NCBI RefSeq assembly: GCF_000720115.1
Contig: NZ_JOIR01000017.1
Location: 1-64,000, forward strand
Direction: 5' to 3'
Source: Streptomyces sp. NRRL F-2580
GTDB taxonomy: Bacteria > Actinomycetota > Actinomycetes > Streptomycetales > Streptomycetaceae
Length of the DNA stretch: 64,000 nt
Position numbers and translations under genes: made by a program. The notes below the pieces were generated by a model that saw only the letters and a list, made by a program, of their open reading frames with translations, did not search any database and was not told where the DNA came from. This document shows, one piece after another, positions 43,672-52,179 of this stretch. How positions within the stretch are numbered: position 1 is the stretch's first letter; each line of letters starts with the position of its first letter.

Positions 43672-46290
43672 TCAGCCGTACATGCTCAGCAGTTGCTCCG
43701 CCGACAGCTCGGCCACGGCCTCGGCCGCCGCGCCCGGCAGCGGGAGCTCGAACCAGACCGTCTTGCCGCGGTGGGTACGGCGCGTGCCCCACCCGGCGGA
43801 CAGCAGACCCACCAGCTGGAGGCCCCGGCCGCCCTCGTCGGTGTCGCGGGCCCGGCGCCGGCGCGGCTGCACCAGGTTGGCGTCCCACACCTCGCAGACC
43901 AGGGTCCGGTCCAGCAGCAGCCGCAGCCGGATCTCGCCCTCCCCGTACCGCAGCGCGTTGGTGACGAGTTCGCTGACCAGCAGTTCGGTGGTGTCCAGCA
44001 GGCCCTCCAGGCCCCACGCCGGCAGCTTGGCGCGGGCCAGCTCCCGCGCCCGTCCCACGGACCGGGCCTCGCGCGGCAACTGCCAGTCCCCCACAGCGTC
44101 CACCGGGAGCCCCTGCACCCGGGCCATCAGCAGGGCGATGTCGTCCTCGCCGTGCCGGGTGTCCAGGGTGTTCAGCACGTGGTCGCAGACGTCCTCCAGC
44201 GGGCGGACCGGGTCCGCGAGGGCGGCCCGCAGGCCGCGCAGGCCCTCCTCCAGCGGGTGGTCGCGGCTCTCCACGAGCCCGTCGGTGTAGAGGGCCAGCA
44301 GGGCGCCCTCGGGGAGTTCGACCTCGACCTCCTCGAACGGCTCTCCGCCCACGCCCAGCGGCATTCCGGGCGGCACCTCCAGGAGCAGTGCGGGCCTCGG
44401 CTTCCCGCGCTCGTCCGGCGGCTCCACCAGCACGGGCGGCATGTGGCCCGCGTTGGCGATCGTGCAGCGTCGCGTCACCGGGTCGTAGACGGCGTAGACG
44501 CAGGTGGCGAGGTAGACCTCGGAGCGGTCGGCGTCCCGTGAGTGCAGGGCCGCCCGCGAGGCCTGCTGGGAGCCGCCGGGGGCGCCGAGGCCCCGGGCGA
44601 TCTCGTCGAGCGCGGTCAGCACCTCCGCCGGTTCGAGGTCCAGCAGCGCGAGGGTCCGTACGGCGGTGCGCAGTTCGCCCATGGCGACGGCGGCCCGCAG
44701 TCCCCGGCCCATGACGTCGCCGACGACCAGCGCCGTGCGGTGGCCGGGCAGCTCGATGACGTCGAACCAGTCGCCGCCGACCTCCGTCGCCGCGTTCCCC
44801 GGCAGGTACCGGCAGGCGATGTCCAGGCCGGCGGCCTCCGGGTCGCCGGGGGGCAGCAGGCTGCGTTGCAGTATCAACGCCCGCTCGTGCTCGCGCCGGT
44901 ACAGCCGCGCGTTGTCGATGCACACGGCGGCCCGGGCGGCGAGTTCCACGGCCACCGCCCGGTCCCGTTCGCCGAAGGGTTCGCTGCCCTTCGTACGGGA
45001 GAACTGCGCGAGCCCGACCACGGTGTCGTGGGCGACCATCGGCACGACCAGCGTGGACTGCACGAGGTCCTCCGGTCCGCCGCCCTCGATCAGCCGGGTC
45101 CGCGCCGTGCGCAGGGCGAGCGCGCCCGGTGACGCCGCCGGGTACCGGTGGACGTCGCCTACGGAGACCAGCGCGCCCGGGCCGGACAGCGGCGCGTCCG
45201 AGACGGCGGAGGCGAAGGCCACCCGGCGCAGCGCGGCGGACGGGGTGCGGGCCGGGCCCTGTCCGGGCAGGCTGGGCACGCCCGGCCCCTGCGGCCGTGC
45301 GGGCCGGTCGTCGTCGCCGAGCAGCAGCCCCTGGTAGAGGTCGACGGCGGCCAGGTCGCAGAAGCCGGGGACGGTGACGTCGAGGAGTTCCCGGGCGGTG
45401 GTCTCCAGGTCGAGGGAGTTCCCGATGCGGTGCCCGGCCTCGTTGAGCAGGGCGAGATTGCGCCGCACCCCGGCGGCCTCGCGGGCGGCGAGGTGGCGGC
45501 GGGTGACGTCGGTGCCGATGCCGGCGACGCCGATGGGGCGGCCGGAGCCGCCGTGGACGCGGTAGAGGTTGATGGACCAGTGGCGGTTCTCCCGGCTGCC
45601 GGGGGCGGCGCCGGTGATCCGCAGGTCGGTGACCGATTCCCCGGTGTCCAGCACCCGGCGCAGGGCCTCGGCCATCCGGTCGGCCTCGTGCGGCGGCAGG
45701 TAGTCGTGCACGGTCCGGCCGCGGTGCTCCTCGGCTGCGCCACCGAAGACGGTGGCGAAGCGGCGGTTGGCCCGCTGCACGGTGAGGTCCGTGCCGAAGA
45801 GCAGGAAGCCGAAAGGGGATTGGCCGAATATGGCCTGTGAGGCCGCCAGGTCGGACTCGATGCGCCGCAGCGCGCGGACGTCGACGACGACGCACAGCGC
45901 GGCCCGTTCGGCGGTCTCGGTCAGCGTGGGCATCACATAGATCTCGGCCACTCCGTGCGCGCCGTCCCCACCCGGGATCCGGAAGGGGATCAGGCCGGTC
46001 CACTCCTTGCCGTCGAGGATCTCGGCGACCTTGCGGTGTGCGTCGGGGCGCAGCTCGGGCGGCATGAAGGCGTCGACCGGGTCGCGGCCGACGGCCTGTG
46101 CGGCCGTCAGACCGAACAGTTCCTCGGCACGCAGGCTCCACTGGTCGATGTACCCGTCGGGCCCGATCGAGAAGGATGCGACCTTTATGTAGTCATATAT
46201 CGAGCCAGGCGGACTGCTGTGCCACAGGGCGTCGTGCCATGTCTCCCGAGGCACATCGGCCTGATGTGCCTGCGCAGGTATTTCGCTCAC
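43672..46290 (-). CDS. PAS-PAS-GAF-SpoIIE phosphatase with C-terminal HATPase
   Basis: An 872-residue cytoplasmic signalling protein. Two PAS domains (about 30-130 and 150-265) and a GAF domain (about 275-465) precede a PP2C/SpoIIE phosphatase domain (about 480-715, with GGDWFDVIELPG, VVGDVMGRGLRAA and LYTDGLVE). An RsbW-like HATPase (about 735-850, SELVTNALRYG, GRGLQLV) follows. Such proteins combine a phosphatase for anti-sigma antagonists with an anti-sigma kinase-like domain. The start is a GTG at 46290 with GGAGGGG upstream. A separate HATPase gene lies 200 bp upstream. Confidence 0.92.
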   Translation of the reverse strand: MSEIPAQAHQADVPRETWHDALWHSSPPGSIYDYIKVASFSIGPDGYIDQWSLRAEELFGLTAAQAVGRDPVDAFMPPELRPDAHRKVAEILDGKEWTGLIPFRIPGGDGAHGVAEIYVMPTLTETAERAALCVVVDVRALRRIESDLAASQAIFGQSPFGFLLFGTDLTVQRANRRFATVFGGAAEEHRGRTVHDYLPPHEADRMAEALRRVLDTGESVTDLRITGAAPGSRENRHWSINLYRVHGGSGRPIGVAGIGTDVTRRHLAAREAAGVRRNLALLNEAGHRIGNSLDLETTARELLDVTVPGFCDLAAVDLYQGLLLGDDDRPARPQGPGVPSLPGQGPARTPSAALRRVAFASAVSDAPLSGPGALVSVGDVHRYPAASPGALALRTARTRLIEGGGPEDLVQSTLVVPMVAHDTVVGLAQFSRTKGSEPFGERDRAVAVELAARAAVCIDNARLYRREHERALILQRSLLPPGDPEAAGLDIACRYLPGNAATEVGGDWFDVIELPGHRTALVVGDVMGRGLRAAVAMGELRTAVRTLALLDLEPAEVLTALDEIARGLGAPGGSQQASRAALHSRDADRSEVYLATCVYAVYDPVTRRCTIANAGHMPPVLVEPPDERGKPRPALLLEVPPGMPLGVGGEPFEEVEVELPEGALLALYTDGLVESRDHPLEEGLRGLRAALADPVRPLEDVCDHVLNTLDTRHGEDDIALLMARVQGLPVDAVGDWQLPREARSVGRARELARAKLPAWGLEGLLDTTELLVSELVTNALRYGEGEIRLRLLLDRTLVCEVWDANLVQPRRRRARDTDEGGRGLQLVGLLSAGWGTRRTHRGKTVWFELPLPGAAAEAVAELSAEQLLSMYG

Positions 46291-46413
46291 GCGACCGTCC
46301 CCTCCAGCTCACCGCAACCGGACCGGCCATGACCGCAGTATTCAGCACCACGGCCCCGGACGGCACGGCGTTCACGATCACAGCACGGTCTCGATGATTT
46401 CGAGCCATCTCGC

Positions 46414-46472
46414 GTGATCTCCCCCGGACTCCTGCCCCCCGCTGTCACCGGGAGCTTCCGCCGGGGGATCAC
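46414..46472 (-). terminator. Possible terminator after the ATPase gene
   Basis: Arms GTGATCTCCCCCGG and CCGGGGGATCAC (one bulge) around a 33-base interval, just downstream of the gene at 46491. The long loop makes it weaker than the other terminators. Confidence 0.45.
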
Positions 46473-46490
46473 CCGCCACCGTTCTCCTTG

Positions 46491-46994
46491 TTACTCACCA
46501 GGAAGAGCCAATTCGAACCACACTGTCTTGCCCGACTTCCCGTGACGGGTCCCCCAGCGCCGCGAGGAGGCGGCGACGAGATGCAGGCCGCGGCCCCCTT
46601 CGTCGTCCGCCTCGGCGACCCGTTCGCGGGGCGGATCCGGAAGCGGATCCGAAACCTCCACGAGCAGGGCGGGGCCGCTCGCCGGGTTGCCGACGGCTGG
46701 ACTGCGCCGCTCCAGCCGGACCCCGATGGGGCCGGAGGCGTACCGCAGGGAGTTGGTGACGAGCTCGCTGACCAGCAGGACGGTCACATCGCCGACGGCT
46801 TCCAGGCCCCAGGCGTGCAGGGCGCCGCGTACGGCGTGGCGGGCGGTGCGGACGGCACCTGGCTCGGCGGGAAAGGCCCATTCGGCGCATTCACCGTCTG
46901 TGTCGATCACGCCGATCACTTCCCGGGCCAGCAGCGACCCCAGTCCGGTTCGTCTGGGACGAAAGAGGGACGAGATAGGGATTAATAGCGACAT
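46491..46994 (-). CDS. RsbW-like ATP-binding protein
   Basis: A 167-residue single-domain HATPase of the anti-sigma/regulator group common in Streptomyces. The N-box is LVSELVTNSLRYA and the G-box region is DDEGGRGLHLV; the C-terminus GKTVWFELALP matches the last domain of the phosphatase encoded downstream. The ATG at 46994 gives the most natural length, though its ribosome-binding site is weak. A short palindrome CCCGA-TAT-TCGGG (46996-47008) lies right before the start and could be regulatory. Confidence 0.85.
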   Translation of the reverse strand: MSLLIPISSLFRPRRTGLGSLLAREVIGVIDTDGECAEWAFPAEPGAVRTARHAVRGALHAWGLEAVGDVTVLLVSELVTNSLRYASGPIGVRLERRSPAVGNPASGPALLVEVSDPLPDPPRERVAEADDEGGRGLHLVAASSRRWGTRHGKSGKTVWFELALPGE

Positions 46995-47072
46995 ACCCGA
47001 TATTCGGGGCGTCGTACCACTCGACCCCCCACCACCGGCGCACTGTGGCACAGACGGCCTACGGCGCGAGCG

Positions 47073-47549
47073 TCACGCGCCCCCGCCCCCTCCGCCATCC
47101 GGGCCGGCGACCGGGGCGACGTCCAGGTCGGCGACCGGGGCGACGTCCGCGCGACCCTGCCCACGCAGCCGGCGTCCGGCCTCGGCGACCGCGGGCCGGT
47201 CCTGGTCGAGCCAGTCCACCGACTCCAGCTCCTCCGGCCCGAGCCAGCGCAGCTCGTCATGGTCCTCCAGCGGCGCCGGCACCCCGGAGAGCAGGCGGGC
47301 GGTCCACACGTGCAGGACGAGACCGGGCCTCAGCGGCCACTCCCCCGGGATCCGCTCCAGCGGCTCGGTCTCCACGCCGAGCTCCTCGCGCAGTTCGCGC
47401 ACCAGCGCCTCGGGGACGGACTCACCCGGTTCGGCCTTCCCGCCCGGCAGCTCCCAGCGTCCGGCGAGCTCCGGCGGTGCGCTGCGGCGGGCGGCCAGCA
47501 GGCGCCCCTCATGACAAAGGGCTCCGCCCACGACCACTCGTACAGTCAT
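47073..47549 (-). CDS. Nudix hydrolase (MutT-like)
   Basis: A 158-residue hydrolase of nucleoside-diphosphate derivatives. The Nudix box GGKAEPGESVPEALVRELREELG is complete, and the preceding GGALCHEGRLLAARR resembles MutT/CtfA-type proteins that clean the nucleotide pool. The C-terminal 25 residues contain a duplicated DVAPVA segment from a 17-bp direct repeat, and end in a Gly run. Confidence 0.88.
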   Translation of the reverse strand: MTVRVVVGGALCHEGRLLAARRSAPPELAGRWELPGGKAEPGESVPEALVRELREELGVETEPLERIPGEWPLRPGLVLHVWTARLLSGVPAPLEDHDELRWLGPEELESVDWLDQDRPAVAEAGRRLRGQGRADVAPVADLDVAPVAGPDGGGGGGA

Positions 47550-47577
47550 GGGCGGAGCCTATGTCAACACTGGATGC

Positions 47578-47763
47578 TCAGTTCATCGTGGCGGTCTGAC
47601 CGATCCGCTCGACCCAGTAGAGCTGCTTGTGTCCTCGGTCGTCGAGGCTGTCGACGACCTTCTGGGCCTCGGCCCGGGTGGCGTACCGGCCCACCCGGTA
47701 GCGGTTGCCGTTGTCGTCCTGACGTATGACCAGCCACGGGAGCAGGGCACCGCTGTCGTTCAT
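47578..47763 (-). CDS. Small SPOR-type protein
   Basis: A 61-residue soluble protein whose whole length resembles a SPOR repeat (WLVIRQDDNGNRYRVGRYATRAEAQKVV). SPOR domains bind denuded glycan strands at division sites, but this one has no signal peptide, so its place of action is unclear. The ATG at 47763 has GGAGGG at proper spacing. Confidence 0.75.
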   Translation of the reverse strand: MNDSGALLPWLVIRQDDNGNRYRVGRYATRAEAQKVVDSLDDRGHKQLYWVERIGQTATMN

Positions 47764-47923
47764 CGCGTTTCACCCTCCGCCGACGTACCTGCCCGGGAAA
47801 CCGCATTGCGCATATGCCCGAGCTTACGCCCGACCTTTACGCAGCGGATACGGTTTTTCACGAAGAGGTACCTCGCAGGCGTACGCATCCGGCCATGCGT
47901 ACGAGTGGGCCGTGCGCGCCGGT

Positions 47924-49609
47924 TCAGACGGCGCGCACCGAAGGCATCGGCAGGATCACCGCGCCGCCCCGCGTCTCCTTGCGGCAGATGTCCCCGCAGG
48001 TCGCGTCCAGGGAGCAGCACAGGGAACAGATCGGGCCCGATCGGACAGGGCAGTCGGCGATGTCGGGGAGTTCGTACGCCGCCTCGCAGACCGCGCACTC
48101 GTGGGTGGCGGTGACGTCCGGGGCGGCGGCGCCCGGGCCCGTCACCGTGTTGGGCCGGGCCAGGTAGTACTTCCCCCTGGTCACCCAGGCGATCAACGGG
48201 CACAGCAGGAGGGCGAGTCCGGCGGCGATGAAGGTGGAGAAGGCCTCGGCGTAGGTGCCGAACAGCCCGAAGAAGGCGAGGATCGAGACGGTCGAGGCGA
48301 TCACCATCGAGCCGAAACCCGCCGGATTCACGGCGTAGAGGTAGGCGCGCTTGAACTCGATGTAGGGCGGGCTGAGTCCGAGCCGCTTGTTGATCACGAG
48401 GTCGGCGGCGACCGCGGCGATCCAGGCGATGCCGACGTTGGAGTAGAAGCCCAGCAGCTTGCCGAGCATCGCGAACATGTTCAGCTCCATCAGCGTCAGC
48501 GCGATGCCCAGGTTGAGGAAGATGTACCAGACCCGGCCGGGGTGGCGGTGGGTGACGCGGGAGAAGAAGTTCGACCAGGACAGCGATCCGCTGTACGCGT
48601 TGGTGACGTTGATCTTGATCTGGGAGACGATCACGAAGAGCGCGGCGGCGGGCAGCGCGAAGCCGCCGAGCCACGGGCGAAGGGCCTCGATCTGCGGGGC
48701 GATCGGCTCCAGGGCGTGGGTCTTGCCCACCGCCTCCAGGGCGACGAAGGCGAGGAAGGCGCCGCCGAGCTGCTTGGCCGCGCCGATGATCACCCAGCCG
48801 GGGCCGGCGGCGAGCACGGCGAGGTTCCACCTCCGGCTGTTGGCCGGGGTCTTGGCGGGCATGAACCGCAGGTAGTCGGCCTGCTCCCCGATCTGCGCGA
48901 TCAGCGAGAGCGCGATGCCGGTCCCGAACCCGAAGCCGATCCACGAGAACCCGGACCCGGCGCCCTCGGTCCCGCCGAAGTCGGCGAAGGCGCCCCACGC
49001 GTCGGGGGCGTGGAAGGCGAGCACCACGAAGGGCAGCACCAGCCCGATCAGCCAGACCGGCTGGGTCCAGGCCTGCACCTTGGCGAGGGCGCCCATGCCG
49101 CGGAAGACGATGGGGATCACGATCAGGGTCGTGACCAGGTAGCCGATCTCGACGGGCAGTCCGAAGGCCTGGTGCATGGCCTGGGCCATGATCGAGCCTT
49201 CGAGCGCGAAGAAGATGAAGGTGAAGGAGGCGTAGATGAGGGAGGTCAGGGTGGAGCCGAAGTACCCGAAGCCCGCGCCGCGCGTCACCAGGTCCATGTC
49301 CAGGCCGTACGTGGCGCAGGCGCGCGCGATCGGGATGCCGGTCAGGAAGATGACCACGGCGGCGGCCAGGATCGCGGCGGCCCCGCTGGTGAATCCGTAG
49401 GCGAAGACGACGGAGGCGCCGATGGCGAAGTCGGCGAGGTAGGCGATGCCGCCGAGGGCGGTGCCGGCGACGGTGCCGGGGCCCCAGCGGCGGAAGGAGT
49501 GGGGGGCGTATCTGAGCGAGTAGTCCTCGCGGCTCTCGTCGGCGGCGAGTTTCGCGTAGGTACGGGTCGGCTGCGCCGCCGTGACGGGGGTGCTGGCGGT
49601 ATCGGTCAT
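47924..49609 (-). CDS. NCS1-family nucleobase permease with Cys-rich tail
   Basis: A 561-residue membrane transporter with 12 predicted helices, of the purine/cytosine/allantoin permease family (SFRRWGPGTVAGTALGGIAYLADFAIGAS; QIKINVTNAYSGSLSW). The substrate cannot be told from sequence. After the last helix comes a cytoplasmic tail of about 75 residues with eight cysteines: HECAVC, DCP, ICSLCC, TCGDIC, looking like a metal or Fe-S site. The ATG at 49609 is the likely start; an ATG at 49633 is possible. Palindromic repeats upstream and a GntR gene suggest ligand-controlled expression. Confidence 0.87.
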   Translation of the reverse strand: MTDTASTPVTAAQPTRTYAKLAADESREDYSLRYAPHSFRRWGPGTVAGTALGGIAYLADFAIGASVVFAYGFTSGAAAILAAAVVIFLTGIPIARACATYGLDMDLVTRGAGFGYFGSTLTSLIYASFTFIFFALEGSIMAQAMHQAFGLPVEIGYLVTTLIVIPIVFRGMGALAKVQAWTQPVWLIGLVLPFVVLAFHAPDAWGAFADFGGTEGAGSGFSWIGFGFGTGIALSLIAQIGEQADYLRFMPAKTPANSRRWNLAVLAAGPGWVIIGAAKQLGGAFLAFVALEAVGKTHALEPIAPQIEALRPWLGGFALPAAALFVIVSQIKINVTNAYSGSLSWSNFFSRVTHRHPGRVWYIFLNLGIALTLMELNMFAMLGKLLGFYSNVGIAWIAAVAADLVINKRLGLSPPYIEFKRAYLYAVNPAGFGSMVIASTVSILAFFGLFGTYAEAFSTFIAAGLALLLCPLIAWVTRGKYYLARPNTVTGPGAAAPDVTATHECAVCEAAYELPDIADCPVRSGPICSLCCSLDATCGDICRKETRGGAVILPMPSVRAV

Positions 49610-49663
49610 ACCGCCGGACGGTAGGGCCGACATGTGACGCCCCGTCACCCTCGGGCATTGCCC

Positions 49664-49711
49664 GGGGGTTACACCCCCGCCCCCCTCGTCACGACGGGGT
49701 TACACCCCCGC
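49664..49711. promoter_or_regulatory. Paired palindromes upstream of the permease gene
   Basis: The 16-mer GGGGTTACACCCCCGC occurs at 49665-49680 and again at 49696-49711, 31 bp apart (about three helical turns). Each is part of a GGGGGT-TAC-ACCCCC palindrome. They lie about 55-100 bp before the permease start codon, in operator position. Confidence 0.5.
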
Positions 49712-49739
49712 ACACCCGTGTCCGCTTTCCGGCGCGCCA

Positions 49740-49937
49740 CCGCTGCCGGGGCTCCTCCCCAGACCCCGCTCCTCAAACACCGGCGGGGCTGAAGGGTGCC
49801 GGCCTCAGCCAAATGCAGCCCCTCCGGCGTTTGAGGAGCGGGGCACGGGGCGGAGCCCCGGCCTTTCGGCCCCGCCGGCGTTCGACGCGCTGGGGGCCGG
49901 CCCCCGGCAACGGCGCACCCGCATGCCCGGCGGGCGG
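49740..49937. repeat. Interspersed intergenic repeats, three copies
   Basis: One inverted copy (49771-49791) and two direct copies (49816-49836 and about 49866-49886) of the 21-bp CCGGCGTTTGAGG-type element, joined by GCGGAGCCCCG-type hairpins. The region separates the GntR gene from the permease gene. Confidence 0.7.
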
Positions 49938-50690
49938 CTAGCGCACCGGGAGGTGGTACGACAGGCGGTAGCGGTCCGCGGGGACCACCACGTCGGCCGT
50001 TTCCACCGCGCGTCCGGAGGCGAAGTACGTGCGGCCGATCACCAGCACCACGTGCCCCGGCACCCCGCCCAGCTGTACGAGCTCTTCCGCCAGGCCCGGC
50101 CGCGCGCCGACCTCCTCCACCACGTTGTCCACGACGACGTCGATCGCGGCCATCCGGTCCACCACCCCGGAGCCGCCCAGCGGTCCCTCCTCCGGCAGCA
50201 TCACCGGGGTCCGGCCGGTCACGGCGAGCGGCTCCCAGGAGGTCGACAGCATCATCGCCTCCCCCGCGTCGCGGAAGACGTACCGCGTCCGCATCACCCG
50301 CTCGCCCGGCTCGATGCCGAGCCGCTTCGCGATCTCGGCGGGCGCGCCCGCCTGTTCGCTGCTCGACTCCCACGTGCCGCGCGCCCCGGCGTCCGCCTGC
50401 TCCTGCCGGAACGGCGTCGACGTGCCGCCCGTGCGGTAGCCGGAGCGGGCCACCCGCCGCGGGACCGGCTGGTCCCGTACGTACGTACCGGAGCCGGACC
50501 GGCCTTCGACCAGCCCCTCCGCCATGAGGACCTTGCGCGCCTCCAGGGCCACGGTGTCGGAGACCCCGTACTCCTCGCGGATGCGGGCCTGAGAGGGGAG
50601 CCGGGCGTGCGGGGGCAGAGAACCGTCGACGATCTTCCGTCGAAGATCCCCGGCCACGCGCAGATAGGCCGGCTGCTCACCGAAAGTCAC
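49938..50690 (-). CDS. GntR-family regulator with UTRA domain
   Basis: A 250-residue repressor-type regulator. A winged helix-turn-helix (about 8-70, LPSQARIREEYGVSDTVALEARKVL, then GSGTYVRD) is followed by a UTRA ligand-binding domain (about 85-245, ending ADRYRLSYHLPVR). The ligand is unknown. It stands upstream of the NCS1 permease on the same strand, with repeat DNA between. A short palindrome 40 bp before its start may be an autoregulatory site. Confidence 0.9.
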   Translation of the reverse strand: MTFGEQPAYLRVAGDLRRKIVDGSLPPHARLPSQARIREEYGVSDTVALEARKVLMAEGLVEGRSGSGTYVRDQPVPRRVARSGYRTGGTSTPFRQEQADAGARGTWESSSEQAGAPAEIAKRLGIEPGERVMRTRYVFRDAGEAMMLSTSWEPLAVTGRTPVMLPEEGPLGGSGVVDRMAAIDVVVDNVVEEVGARPGLAEELVQLGGVPGHVVLVIGRTYFASGRAVETADVVVPADRYRLSYHLPVR

Positions 50691-50729
50691 TGGCCACTCC
50701 CATCAGGTTGACAGACAGCTACAGCCTGG

Positions 50730-50742
50730 CAACCGACGGTTG
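50730..50742. promoter_or_regulatory. Short palindrome upstream of the GntR gene
   Basis: CAACC-GAC-GGTTG, 40 bp before the GntR start codon, flanked by CTACA (50719-50723) and TGTAG half sites. Its place and symmetry suit an operator, but it is short. Confidence 0.3.
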
Positions 50743-50827
50743 TAGACCGCAAGCAAGGGCCAGAGTTTCACCCGAAGTGATGAAGCCAGGTCACTCAAAC
50801 CCGTTACCGCGCGTTACGGGGACGACG

Positions 50828-52003
50828 TCACACCGACTCGGTCGAGGGCTCCCGTCCGGGCCCGCCGTCCGGGTGCTCCGGGCCGCCCTGGCCGTCCTCC
50901 AGCCACTGCGGGATCGCCATCGAAAGCCCGTACGCGCCGCGCAGCGTCTGCTCGGTCTCCATGGACATCGAGGCCAGAGCCCGGTCCCACTGCTTGTCGA
51001 ACTCCCCCGCCGTCTTCGCCTGCGAGGCGCGCAGCCACTCCGCGCGGGCCGCCTCGATCTCCTTGAGCTGCGCCGGGACCGCCTTCTCCAGCCCCGGCCG
51101 GCCCGCGTGGCCCCGGAGCACCTTCGCCTCTTCGCCCAGCGCCGCGTGGATCCGGCGCGCCCACGCCTGGTGCTCGCCCAGCGCCTCGTCGACCTCCTCC
51201 TCGGGGGGCCGGCTCAGGGCGAACTCGACGGCGTTGGCGGCCCGCAGGAAGGCCACCTGCTCGGGCTTGAGCCTGCCGGAGTCCTGGCGCAGGCTGCCCC
51301 GCCCCTCCGGCTCGGTCGTGCCGATCACGCAGAGGAGCATCCGGTCCCCCTGGTACCAGGACTGGCGGGAGGGCGCGTAGTAGAACATCTCCGCGTGGTC
51401 GGGCAGTGCCCACGTGTCCATCGCGTACTCGTCCTGGGCCTGCCAGCACGCGTCCTCGGAGGCGCGGACGGCCGCGGCCGAGCCGGGGGCGTCCACCCCG
51501 TCGAGCCGCTTCTTCGCGGTGACCTCGCCGTGGTGCTTCTCCGCGCAGTCGATCCGGTACATCAGCGGGTGCTCGTCGAGCAGTTCACCGTCCTGGACGT
51601 TGAAGCAGTCGCCCGCCCGCAGCGCGTCGACGTCCGTGAGCTCGCCCTCGACCTCGGTGTAGTCGCCCAGCCCCTCGAAGCGGTCCCCGACCGCCGTGGC
51701 GACCCGGTCGGCGGCGAAGACCAGCACTCCGGTCATCACCACGGACAGCGCCAGGCCCGTGATCGCCAGGACCTTCCCGCGCTCCCGCCGCTTCGAGATC
51801 TGCACGAGGGCCGCGATGCCGAAGGCGATGCCGAGCGGCGCGAAGCACAGCAGCCCGGACAGGAAGGAGGCGAGCGCGAAGCCGTTGAGCGGCGGCGGTT
51901 GCTGCGGCTGACCGTATCCGGGCGGTGGGCCCCAGGCGGGCTGCGGGGACGGCGGGGGCCAGGAGTGGCCCGGTCCGGGAGGAGGACTCGGCGGGGTGCT
52001 CAC
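50828..52003 (-). CDS. DUF4190/septum-formation-domain membrane protein
   Basis: A 391-residue protein. The N-terminus is Pro-rich (about 1-35), then come two helices of a DUF4190-type unit (FALASFLSGLLCFAPLGIAFGI; KVLAITGLALSVVMTGVLVFA). An extracytoplasmic part with Septum_form-like features follows (LRAGDCFNV, RIDCAEKHHGEV, LLCVIG). A function in septation is only suggested by the domain name. I chose the GTG at 52003 because GGAG stands eight bases upstream. Confidence 0.8.
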   Translation of the reverse strand: MSTPPSPPPGPGHSWPPPSPQPAWGPPPGYGQPQQPPPLNGFALASFLSGLLCFAPLGIAFGIAALVQISKRRERGKVLAITGLALSVVMTGVLVFAADRVATAVGDRFEGLGDYTEVEGELTDVDALRAGDCFNVQDGELLDEHPLMYRIDCAEKHHGEVTAKKRLDGVDAPGSAAAVRASEDACWQAQDEYAMDTWALPDHAEMFYYAPSRQSWYQGDRMLLCVIGTTEPEGRGSLRQDSGRLKPEQVAFLRAANAVEFALSRPPEEEVDEALGEHQAWARRIHAALGEEAKVLRGHAGRPGLEKAVPAQLKEIEAARAEWLRASQAKTAGEFDKQWDRALASMSMETEQTLRGAYGLSMAIPQWLEDGQGGPEHPDGGPGREPSTESV

Positions 52004-52033
52004 GGGGTCGGACTCCATCGCATGGGGCGTCAC

Positions 52034-52066
52034 GCGCGAACGATGCGCGCGAACGAATGCGCGAAT
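52034..52066. repeat. Short direct repeats in a leader region
   Basis: GCGCGAACGATGC, GCGCGAACGAATGC and a partial GCGAAT follow one another just upstream of the gene at 50828-52003. They could be a regulator-binding array or chance; TACTAT on the minus strand (about 52066-52071) may be a -10 element. Confidence 0.35.
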
Positions 52067-52072
52067 AGTACG

Positions 52073-52108
52073 CAGCGGGGGCGACCGGCATGCCGGTCGC
52101 CCCCGCTG
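52073..52108 (-). terminator. Terminator after the subtilisin gene
   Basis: Perfect 17-bp arms (52073-52089 and 52092-52108) with a two-base loop, about 70 bp past the protease stop. Confidence 0.88.
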
Positions 52109-52179
52109 TTGGTCACGGCGCGGTCAGTTTCCGCCGCCCCCGCTGCTCGGATACTGCTCGGTTGCTGCTCGGATACCGC

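Noticed and set aside
43658..46141. 827-codon minus-strand frame overlapping the phosphatase gene
   Set aside because: Shifted frame of the same gene, Arg/Gly/Pro-rich, no motifs; the other frame has all domains.
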